Source of the DNA: UBA1756 sp045627805
GTDB taxonomy: Bacteria; Bacteroidota; Bacteroidia; Bacteroidales; WCHB1-69
Reading direction: 5' to 3'
NCBI GenBank assembly: GCA_045627805.1
Contig: JAZQOJ010000197.1
Coordinates: 1 to 7,183 of the forward strand
DNA length: 7,183 nucleotides
Positions 1 to 5,659 of this stretch are shown piece by piece (position 1 is the stretch's first letter; every line of letters begins with the position of its first letter). The position numbers were made by a program, and so were the translations under genes. Below the pieces are notes generated by a model. The model ran no database searches. It worked only from the letters and a program-made list of their open reading frames with translations, and was not told the origin of the DNA.

Positions 1-2889
1 CTCCGCATCGCTCGGCACGTGCCAACCCGTGGGGCAGATGCCTTGTACGTTGCTTGGATTGCTGCTCGAAGAGGATGAGTTGCGCATCACCGCTTTCCAG
101 TTGTACAACAATCCGTAGGATTGGTTGGAGGAACTGTTACCCGGGTAGTACCAGTAGGCGGTATAGTAAGAATAGGTGTCTGTGTTTCCTTGCGAGATGG
201 AAGTGCCGTCGGCATACTTTGTGGTGCGTAGGTTCTCCTTCATCCAGCACTGCTCACCAATCCGCACCGTATTGTAGGTGCAGCCACACCAGTCGGTGAG
301 GCGTAAAGTCCCGCAAGGAATTAACGTGGTAAAGTTCTTTTGCTCGCCATACGCAGTACCCGCGCTGTTGGTGGCGTAGGCGCGCACATAGTATGTGGTG
401 CCAGCGGCCAGTTCGGTAATGTTACTGGTAAAGCTGCCCGTGTCGCTGCCGTTGGTGGTGTGGCTGTCGGCGATAGTCGGATTCTGAGAGGTGCTCCAGC
501 ATACGCCGCGGGCGGTAACCGTGGCACCGCCATCCGCGGTCACACTGCCGCCGCCAATGGCAGTAGTATATAAAATAGCAGTTACATTGGCTGTTGTTAC
601 CGTAGGTGTGCCGCAAGTCGTCACGGTCAACTCTTCTCCGTAAGACGTTCCCGCATTGTTGGTGGCGTATGCACGTACATAGTAAGTGGTGGCTGTATCC
701 AAACCAGTAAGGGTGTCTGCATAACTGCCCCATCCGGTGCCATTGGTGGTATAGGCATCGCTAAGGGTAGGTGTAGGAGATGTGCTGTAACAAAAACCAC
801 GAGCCGTAACTGCTGCACAATTATCACTCAAAACTTCCGCCGTTGCAATAACTTCAAAACAATTTGATATTGTCGCTGTTAAGGTGGTAATTTGAGGGGC
901 AGATGAAGCCAATGTTGTTACCACAATTTCATCACCGTATGCTGTGCCAACGCTATTGGTGGCGTAAGCACGCGCATAGTAGGTAGTATTGCAATCCAGC
1001 CCCATAACACTGCTCGTAAATGCAGCTATTTCTGCTCCATCTTCTGTATGGTGGTCATCTGCAACGGTAGGCTGCCCGGTTGTATTCCAACATACGCCAC
1101 AGACAACATCATCAGTGCAGTTGGCCGCTATAATGTTGCCGCCCGTTGCAAAAGAGGTGGCGGTTACATTGCTCGCTGGCGTGGTGGCCAGTTCGGGCAC
1201 ATCGCACAAAGTGGTAAATGTCACCTCAACGCCATAAGCGGTGCCAATGGCGTTGGTGGCATAGGCACGCACGTAGTAGGTGGTGGATGGGGTGAGACTG
1301 TCCATCAAACCGGAAAAGTTACCAGTCCCAGTACCATTGGTCGTGTGTGCATCGGCGGTGGTTGGCATTCCCGTAGTATTCCAACAGATGCCACGGTCGG
1401 TAACTGCAGAGCCGTGTTCGCTGGTTACTTCACCATTGCCCTGCGCCGTGCGAGAAGTAATGTCGGAAACATCTCCCGTAAGTACTATTGGTAAATCGCA
1501 TAAAGTAGTCACGCTAAACTCTTCGCCGTAGGCCGTACCCACACTGTTGGTAGCGTAGGCGCGCACATAGTAAGTGGTGGCGGGTTCCAGTACCGTAACA
1601 TTGCTGGTGAAAATTCCCACACCCGTACCATCTTCCGTATGGGCATCGGCCACAGTGGGCTGTCCGGTAGCGTTCCAGCATACGCCGCGATATATTGTTC
1701 CCGAACAATTGGCAGACATCACATTGCCACCGCAAGTAAAAGTGGTAACTGCAATGTCGGAGGGCTGTGTAGTGGTAACCACCGGCAGAGTGTCAGCGGT
1801 AACCAAGCTCATACTTTGTCCGTATGCAACGCCCACGGCATTTTGGGCGTATGCGCGTACACGATAGATGGTGCCAGGCAGCAAATCGGTGGCAGTGGCA
1901 GAATAGGCTCCCAGTCCGCTGTCTGCCACAACGATGTTGTCGGCAATGGTAGGTGGTGCGGTAGTGCCTGCACGGTAGCAGAAACCGCGTTCGGTTACCA
2001 ATGCGTTGTTGTCGGCTGTAACTTCGCCATTCATAGTTGCAGAAGAGGCATAAATGTTGCTGCTCGCATGGGTGGTTACGGTAGGTTTCGCCACGTCAAA
2101 TCTCAAGTTTATGGTTTCGTCATTGTACTGGTTTTTCTCCACAATATCACTCACACGTTTGGTGGCATCAATGGTGGCATAGCCCGTGTACTGCATACGG
2201 TCGCCGTAGTTGAAGGGATAGGGAGTTGTGCCGCGGCCCTCTTTCAGTTGTATGGTAAGGCCGCCGTCGGCATTGGCCATTCCGAGGTAAACGATGTTGT
2301 TGCCACCGCCGTCACCCGTGTTAATCATCTTAATGGAGGTTTTTCCATCGTGCGTGCTGGCGCTCAGCAAGTAGGTTTGTGGTGCGTTCAGTGTGGCGCG
2401 AAAGAGGTGCGTACCTTGCGCCAACGCGCCAAACTGCTGGCCGGCCACCTGTTTCCCGTTCATATCAAAAATCTCCAATGCCACATCCTGTCCGCTTGGC
2501 AGCGAGAGGGCGAAATCGGTTACGCCCTCAAAGGGGTTGGGCACATTCTGCATCAGTTGGAAGCTTGTCCCTGTCTGCTCTTCAATGCCCACAACGCCCA
2601 TACGGAGGGTTGTGTCCGGGTAGTAGAGCACCTCGTGCCACAACTGCGTTTGGTCAAGAACCAATACGCTGTCAAGTTGCACATAATCCTGCCCCGTGCG
2701 GTCCTTGCCCACGAAAGTCAGTGTGGTGACCTGCGCTCGACATGAAAAAATCGCAAGCATAATCATTAAAATCGCAAATAACTGTCGATTTGCAAGTATG
2801 GCACAAAAACCATATTCAGTCGCAAAATTTTTCGAGAGCTTATTGCTCTGCTTGGCTGCTCTCACGGCCCTACTTTCATTTCTATTCAT
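1..2889 (-). CDS. Secreted surface protein with Fn3-like modules and a FISUMP domain (3' end outside window)
   Basis: The minus frame is open for 963 codons to the window edge. It has no stop in the window, so the C-terminus is missing. From the ATG at 2889 the protein has a long basic n-region, a hydrophobic segment at about residues 37-48 (LFAILMIMLAIF) and a probable cleavage site before Gln53 (SCRAQ). Residues 54-265 form an N-terminal region that includes VPNPFEGVTDF, EIFDMNGKQV and GTHLFRATL, resembling a type IX secretion sorting domain. Six Fn3-like modules follow (about 268-855), each ending near TTYYVRAYATNSVGTAYGE. Residues 859-963 match the start of a FISUMP domain (Fib_succ_major): RIGEQCWMKENLRTTKYADG, YGLLYNWKAV and CPTGWHVPSD. 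The role is probably cell-surface or adhesin-like, but ligand and function are unknown. The start is uncertain: ATGs at 2766 and 2760 would leave too short a signal peptide, while the 2889 start gives an unusually long n-region. The antisense frames are shadows of this gene. Confidence 0.9.
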   Translation of the reverse strand, partial: MNRNESRAVRAAKQSNKLSKNFATEYGFCAILANRQLFAILMIMLAIFSCRAQVTTLTFVGKDRTGQDYVQLDSVLVLDQTQLWHEVLYYPDTTLRMGVVGIEEQTGTSFQLMQNVPNPFEGVTDFALSLPSGQDVALEIFDMNGKQVAGQQFGALAQGTHLFRATLNAPQTYLLSASTHDGKTSIKMINTGDGGGNNIVYLGMANADGGLTIQLKEGRGTTPYPFNYGDRMQYTGYATIDATKRVSDIVEKNQYNDETINLRFDVAKPTVTTHASSNIYASSATMNGEVTADNNALVTERGFCYRAGTTAPPTIADNIVVADSGLGAYSATATDLLPGTIYRVRAYAQNAVGVAYGQSMSLVTADTLPVVTTTQPSDIAVTTFTCGGNVMSANCSGTIYRGVCWNATGQPTVADAHTEDGTGVGIFTSNVTVLEPATTYYVRAYATNSVGTAYGEEFSVTTLCDLPIVLTGDVSDITSRTAQGNGEVTSEHGSAVTDRGICWNTTGMPTTADAHTTNGTGTGNFSGLMDSLTPSTTYYVRAYATNAIGTAYGVEVTFTTLCDVPELATTPASNVTATSFATGGNIIAANCTDDVVCGVCWNTTGQPTVADDHHTEDGAEIAAFTSSVMGLDCNTTYYARAYATNSVGTAYGDEIVVTTLASSAPQITTLTATISNCFEVIATAEVLSDNCAAVTARGFCYSTSPTPTLSDAYTTNGTGWGSYADTLTGLDTATTYYVRAYATNNAGTSYGEELTVTTCGTPTVTTANVTAILYTTAIGGGSVTADGGATVTARGVCWSTSQNPTIADSHTTNGSDTGSFTSNITELAAGTTYYVRAYATNSAGTAYGEQKNFTTLIPCGTLRLTDWCGCTYNTVRIGEQCWMKENLRTTKYADGTSISQGNTDTYSYYTAYWYYPGNSSSNQSYGLLYNWKAVMRNSSSSSSNPSNVQGICPTGWHVPSDAE
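326..2088 (-). repeat. Six tandem Fn3-like modules (about 290-300 bp each)
   Basis: Module boundaries fall near 2088, 1794, 1500, 1208, 905, 614 and 326. Each module carries a GxCWNxTGxPTxAD-like motif (GFCY in modules 1 and 5), then HTxxGxG, and ends in TTYYVRAYATNxxGTAYGE followed by a Thr-rich linker. Module 1 is the most diverged (GTIYRVRAYAQNAVGVAYGQ). Modules 2 and 3 end in TTLCD, which adds a Cys at the linker. DNA similarity is visible in the TTYYVRAYATN segment of every unit, so the array arose by internal duplication and could change copy number by recombination. Confidence 0.88.
2320..2550 (-). other. N-terminal region resembling a T9SS-type sorting domain, within the FISUMP-domain CDS
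   Basis: Residues 114-190 read NVPNPFEG, then a hydrophobic strand, EIFDMNGKQV, a Gly-rich turn, GTHLFRATL, QTYLLSAS and TSIKMI. The order (NPF, hydrophobic strand, DxxGK, G-x-H, strand, final K-x-[IV] strand) matches the Por_Secre_tail type of C-terminal domain. Here it sits directly after the signal peptide rather than at the C-terminus. It probably folds as a beta sandwich. Whether it serves in export or surface attachment cannot be told from sequence. Confidence 0.55.
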
Positions 2890-3055
2890 ACTTTTTTGTA
2901 TTGTAAGGAGACTTCTATTTTTACTTTTTTCGCACCGTTCCTCTAAATTTTGCGAAGCCCATTAAACAAAACTTGAAGAAATTGGTAAAATAATAATTCA
3001 ATTTATTGATTAATAATAACTTAAAATTCAAACTCACATCTCTTTCCTTCCCCAA

Positions 3056-3076
3056 ATGCACAAAAAAAACGTGCAT
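3056..3076. repeat. Short hairpin with a poly-A/T loop
   Basis: ATGCAC (3056-3061) and GTGCAT (3071-3076) form a perfect 6-bp inverted repeat around a loop of eight A and one C on the plus strand. On the minus strand the loop is T-rich. It lies in the inferred leader of the FISUMP gene, just after the long inverted repeat. The T-tract is inside the loop rather than after the stem, so it does not look like an intrinsic terminator. Confidence 0.5.
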
Positions 3077-3088
3077 CATCCACTTGTC

Positions 3089-3211
3089 GTCGGAGAGGCA
3101 CTAGCAAAACCTAAGCAAAGACAAATAAAGACAATACACGCCTATCAGGTGTGTAAACATCCTTTCGTTTCTTTGCTTTTGTGTAAGTTAATTTGCTAGA
3201 TTTTCTCCGAC
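3089..3211. repeat. Long nested imperfect inverted repeat (candidate structured RNA or palindromic element)
   Basis: The arms pair as follows: GTCGGAGA (3089-3096) with TCTCCGAC (3204-3211); CTAGCAAA (3101-3108) with TTTGCTAG (3192-3199); AAGCAAAGA (3113-3121) with TCTTTGCTT (3170-3178); AAAG (3127-3130) with CTTT (3162-3165); and TACACGCCT (3135-3143) with AGGTGTGTA (3147-3155) around an ATC triloop. About 40 pairs form across 123 nt. The three wobble-type positions (3097/3203, 3098/3202, 3140/3150) are G-U when read as plus-strand RNA and C-A mismatches on the minus strand. It lies in the inferred leader of the FISUMP gene, on the opposite strand to the better-pairing orientation. No family was recognised. 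It could be a regulatory RNA, a leader structure or a MITE-like relic. Confidence 0.7.
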
Positions 3212-3277
3212 AAAACCAAAAGATTTTACAATAAAATCATAAAGAACGTTTCTCTCTGGTTCCCCAAAAAGAGGTTG

Positions 3278-3307
3278 CAAATATACAAAAATTTAGTCTA
3301 AATGCAA
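3278..3307 (-). promoter_or_regulatory. Bacteroidetes-type promoter for the FISUMP gene
   Basis: On the minus strand TATATTTG (3285 to 3278) matches the -7 consensus TAnnTTTG. A TTG (3307 to 3305) lies exactly 19 bases upstream as the -33 element. Transcription would start near 3271 and run left. The next supported gene in that direction begins at 2889, so a long leader is implied. This is the best promoter match found in the window. Confidence 0.65.
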
Positions 3308-3558
3308 TTCTTTGGGAGATTTTTCACGGCATATCGCGACGGCCACTGACTTGAAATTTGGGAAAGAGAAACGAGAATGTCGAGAACAACGAGAATGGAT
3401 TTAGGACTTGAGACTTTTTGTGCTGAAGGATTGGAGGCGCAGGGCGGAGGTCGAAGGGCCGTGAGAAGAGGGAACGGTGCCCGAATGATAGGCGAACCGC
3501 AGCCGGTGTAGAGACTGCCTTTATTCATTGCTTAGGATTTCAAAGAGCGCTCGCGACG

Positions 3559-3620
3559 ACAAATTTCATCGCTGCAAAAATAAAGGATAAAGGAATAGGC
3601 CGTTTGGTCCGAATTGGTCC
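3559..3620 (-). repeat. 62-bp direct repeat, copy 1
   Basis: These 62 bases are identical to 5317-5378, in the same orientation. The flanks are unrelated. On the minus strand it contains GGACCAA twice with a 10-base period, then a TATTTTTG box (3582 to 3575) matching TAnnTTTG, then ATGAAATTTGT. It lies downstream of the 485-residue gene's terminator and upstream of the gene-poor region. The only frame downstream of its promoter box is a dubious 76-codon one. Confidence 0.9.
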
Positions 3621-3701
3621 AAATGAGTGTGCGAAAAAACATTTGAGAACAACAAGAAGAAAGCCGGATTTTGATTGAAGAAATTCAAGATTTTGGTGAA
3701 T

Positions 3702-3737
3702 AAAAAAGCGGATAGCCTGCCTCAAACCATCCGCTTT
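3702..3737 (-). terminator. Intrinsic terminator of the 485-residue gene
   Basis: On the minus strand a 9-bp perfect stem, AAAGCGGAT (3737 to 3729) with ATCCGCTTT (3713 to 3705), encloses a 15-nt loop. It runs into a T tract at 3707 to 3702. It begins 53 bases after the stop codon of the gene ending at 3791. This separates that gene from the FISUMP gene. Confidence 0.85.
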
Positions 3738-3790
3738 AGATCTGCACTTTCTTTGGAAAAGTGCTGTGTTCAAAGTACTCTTACCGTAGT

Positions 3791-5248
3791 TTATTTTTCG
3801 ATTTTTTTTGCCTTCGAAAAGTCAAACGATTTGTCGAGATCGATCTTTCCATTATTGATTTCAATGCTGAACTGCCAGTATTCAGTACTTTTCTTGTTCA
3901 CATATCTCTGAATAGTACAATTAATCGTGTAATCCTGAACGGAATCGATGGTATAACTTTCAATCGGGAAAAATGGCTTCAATTGGGTCGTTAGGGCAGT
4001 TCTCAAATTTGAACTGCTTCTGAAAATTGAGTTCCAAAAACTGGCGTTGTTGTCATAGTCAACACCGATACAGATGTCGGCACCGAAAACCTTCATATCG
4101 AATTTCGACTTCGACAAAGCCATACATTTGTCAAATGCCTTATTCACTTTAGCGAGCATTTGTTCTTTCTCTTCTGCCAAGCGTTTTTCTTCCGCTAACC
4201 GCTTTTCTTCGGCGATGCGCTTTTCCTCTGCCAAACGCTTTTCATTGGCTTCTTTCTCTTTCTGATCATAGTACGTCTGGAATTGTTTGAGCACATCATC
4301 TTTTACATATTTGCCTTCGAGTGAATGTTTTGCAGCCAATTCTTCCATATTGATTTTCTTCTTATACCAAGAACCCTCTTGCTGTCCTCTGACATCGGCT
4401 TCATAAAGGGCAACTAATTCTTCGTATGTATAAAAATTGACTTTGTGAAGCATTTTGTACAAGGGGGCGTCGGGATAGCTGAAAGAGCCATCAAACCAAC
4501 GTATGTTTACATATTGGTCGGTTAAACAGTCGGTAAACCAGTCAAACATATCTCTAAAATACAGAGTGTCAACGCAGTATCCTTTGTCAAGCAGTTGGGC
4601 TTCAGTTAATTTACCAGCCATACATTGCGCAAGTAGTTCCTTCTGCTCGGTCTCCATTAACGATGTCTCACCGCTTTTTCTAATGAACTTGTTGGTTGAC
4701 CATCCCGACTTTACCGTGATGCCATCCACCGTTCCAGAAGTTGCGAAGCCGTCTTTCATCGTGATGCTGGCTCCATTTTCACTCTTGAAAGCAGTGACAT
4801 TCCCATTGCTCCAAGTCATACTTGCATTTTTAGCAGTTCCCGTTAATGAAGAAGAGAATGACCACACGCCATTAGGAACTCCCTTAGAGTAATTCCCTTT
4901 GAATGACCATGTTCTAGAATATTTAGGAGTTGAACAAATTTCATTAGCTGTTATAGCCCCATCTAACATGCCATCGGTATAATTGGCATTCATAGTGGTT
5001 TTCATTTTAATTTCCTTTTGCAGTCCCCACCAATCATCGCAAGTTACAGTACAAGCACCGTGCCATACTTTATCATCATTATCTGAATAGTAATAATGGT
5101 AATTTGCCGTTCCATGTGAGTACTGGTTGTAATCAAAGCAAGTATGTCTTACAAACTCCATTTCGTCCGAATTGATGGTCTTTTGTCCCCAAAGAATACT
5201 GGGAATTACAAAAATTAGTGCCAGAATTGTTTTGGATAAGATTTTCAT
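3791..5248 (-). CDS. Exported protein of unknown function with MORN_2-like region and charged coiled coil
   Basis: 485 residues from an ATG at 5248, preceded by A/T-rich sequence without a Shine-Dalgarno motif. Residues 1-21 form a signal peptide (MKILSKTILALIFVIPSILWG) with cleavage probably before Gln22, so the protein is exported. Residues 88-180 contain MORN_2-like strands of the GxYxxGxxxGxW type, clearest at FKGNYSKGVPNGVWSF (116-131), with related segments at NANYTDGMLDGAI and MKDGFATSGTVDGI. Residues 200-325 are mixed helical and rich in aromatics, with Cys209, Cys225 and Cys241. Residues 328-370 form a highly charged helix with four EKR(L/I)AE hexads. The C-terminal part (371-485) is a predicted alpha/beta domain with a YWQFSIEINNGKIDLDKSF strand pair. 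No enzyme motif was found. MORN_2-like regions occur in many Bacteroidetes exported proteins of unknown role. The gene has its own terminator and lies between two 62-bp direct repeats. Confidence 0.9.
   Translation of the reverse strand: MKILSKTILALIFVIPSILWGQKTINSDEMEFVRHTCFDYNQYSHGTANYHYYYSDNDDKVWHGACTVTCDDWWGLQKEIKMKTTMNANYTDGMLDGAITANEICSTPKYSRTWSFKGNYSKGVPNGVWSFSSSLTGTAKNASMTWSNGNVTAFKSENGASITMKDGFATSGTVDGITVKSGWSTNKFIRKSGETSLMETEQKELLAQCMAGKLTEAQLLDKGYCVDTLYFRDMFDWFTDCLTDQYVNIRWFDGSFSYPDAPLYKMLHKVNFYTYEELVALYEADVRGQQEGSWYKKKINMEELAAKHSLEGKYVKDDVLKQFQTYYDQKEKEANEKRLAEEKRIAEEKRLAEEKRLAEEKEQMLAKVNKAFDKCMALSKSKFDMKVFGADICIGVDYDNNASFWNSIFRSSSNLRTALTTQLKPFFPIESYTIDSVQDYTINCTIQRYVNKKSTEYWQFSIEINNGKIDLDKSFDFSKAKKIEK
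4172..4243 (-). repeat. Four 18-bp tandem units coding EKR(L/I)AE
   Basis: Residues 336-359 of the 485-residue protein are four hexads: EKRLAE, EKRIAE, EKRLAE, EKRLAE. A further EK begins the next unit. The DNA units share AGCGGAAGAAAAGCG-like sequence with synonymous changes, so they are diverged rather than freshly copied. The hexad pattern favours a long single charged helix rather than a classical heptad coiled coil. Confidence 0.8.
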
Positions 5249-5310
5249 AAATTTTTAATTTAATTAATGAATATGTTATAGAATATTTTACTTCTGCATT
5301 TCCGATTTCC

Positions 5311-5328
5311 GATGAAACAAATTTCATC
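5311..5328. repeat. Perfect 7-bp palindrome next to the promoter box
   Basis: GATGAAA (5311-5317) and TTTCATC (5322-5328) flank CAAA. The palindrome straddles the end of the 62-bp repeat, starts five bases after the TATTTTTG box, and would cover the predicted transcription start. It could be an operator or a 5' hairpin. The matching left arm is absent at copy 1. Confidence 0.45.
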
Positions 5329-5378
5329 GCTGCAAAAATAAAGGATAAAGGAATAGGCCGTTTGGTCCGAATTGGTCC
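5317..5378 (-). repeat. 62-bp direct repeat, copy 2
   Basis: Identical over all 62 bases to 3559-3620, with a spacing of 1,758 bases between copies. Its downstream edge lies 68 bases upstream of the 485-residue gene's start codon. Sequence identity stops sharply at both ends. The complete identity in non-coding DNA points to recent duplication, gene conversion or a conserved functional element. Confidence 0.92.
5333..5340 (-). promoter_or_regulatory. Promoter -7 box of the 485-residue gene, inside the repeat
   Basis: On the minus strand TATTTTTG matches TAnnTTTG and is followed by CAGC. A start near 5327 would give a leader of about 80 nt. No TTTG-like -33 element occurs at the usual 19-21 base spacing; the sequence there is GGACCAAAC. 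The promoter may therefore be weak or depend on an activator. Confidence 0.5.
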
Positions 5379-5481
5379 GCTTTGAGCGAGGTGCGCGGGA
5401 GTGGCTTGGCGGTTCTCTTTTCCCGCTTGCTCATTTTGCAAGCCCCAAATCGGCAAGGCGAAAAAGGGATATTCCTGAAAT

Positions 5482-5522
5482 AAAAAGCGCAGTACTCACT
5501 TCGAATGAAAAAGTACTGCGCT
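5482..5522 (-). terminator. Intrinsic terminator of the kinase gene
   Basis: On the minus strand an 11-bp perfect stem, AGCGCAGTACT (5522 to 5512) with AGTACTGCGCT (5496 to 5486), encloses a 15-nt loop and ends in TTTTTATTT. An outer 7-bp stem (5525-5531 with 5469-5475) can extend it and is itself followed by five T (5465 to 5461). The plus-strand side lacks a T tract after the stem, so it works best for the kinase transcript. Confidence 0.88.
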
Positions 5523-5659
5523 AAGGAATATTCTCTGCGGGAGAGTGGCGGACGATTACGACTTGAAAATGACAGACGGATGCTGTTGATAAATTATTGA
5601 AAACTTTTATGACTTACTACGAAGGCCTAAGAATTCAGGTTGGAGAGCCCAATTCCGCC

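Larger units (their letters stand above)
2890..3558. other. Gene-poor region upstream of the FISUMP gene
   Basis: About 670 bases without a supported gene. From right to left it holds a locally GC-rich stretch at about 3340-3530, a minus-strand promoter at 3278-3307, the nested inverted repeat at 3089-3211, a small hairpin at 3056-3076, and an A/T-rich segment reaching the start codon at 2889. If the promoter drives the FISUMP gene, the transcript has a leader of roughly 380 nt. Short open frames exist on both strands (76 codons minus at 3298-3528, 52 codons minus at 2921-3079), but none has recognisable protein features. Confidence 0.7.
5249..5659. other. Intergenic region between the kinase and the 485-residue gene
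   Basis: From right to left it contains about 130 unremarkable bases after the kinase stop codon, the kinase terminator (5482-5522), a stretch at 5379-5460 with no clear feature, the second 62-bp repeat (5317-5378), and an A/T-rich 5' leader of about 70 bases. A minus-strand frame of 36 codons (5434-5324) runs into the repeat and stops inside it, but nothing supports its expression. Confidence 0.6.

Noticed and set aside
1639..2745. 368-codon plus-strand open frame
   Set aside because: It lies wholly antisense to the FISUMP gene, whose minus frame has clear Fn3-like and sorting-like motifs throughout. The plus translation has no recognisable features, so it is a shadow frame.
3089..3211. Long inverted repeat read as 6S RNA or an insertion-sequence relic
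   Set aside because: There is no large central bubble of 6S type, no transposase, and no target-site duplication at the ends, so neither label is supported.
3298..3528. 76-codon minus-strand frame downstream of repeat copy 1
   Set aside because: It has a promoter box about 50 bases upstream, but the translation is Pro/Ser-rich without domains, its end overlaps the FISUMP promoter, and the opposite strand is also partly open. Not enough support for a gene.
5133..5456. 107-codon minus-strand frame running through repeat copy 2
   Set aside because: It overlaps the start of the 485-residue gene in another frame and crosses its promoter and repeat. The matching reading of copy 1 ends nine codons after the repeat's ATG.
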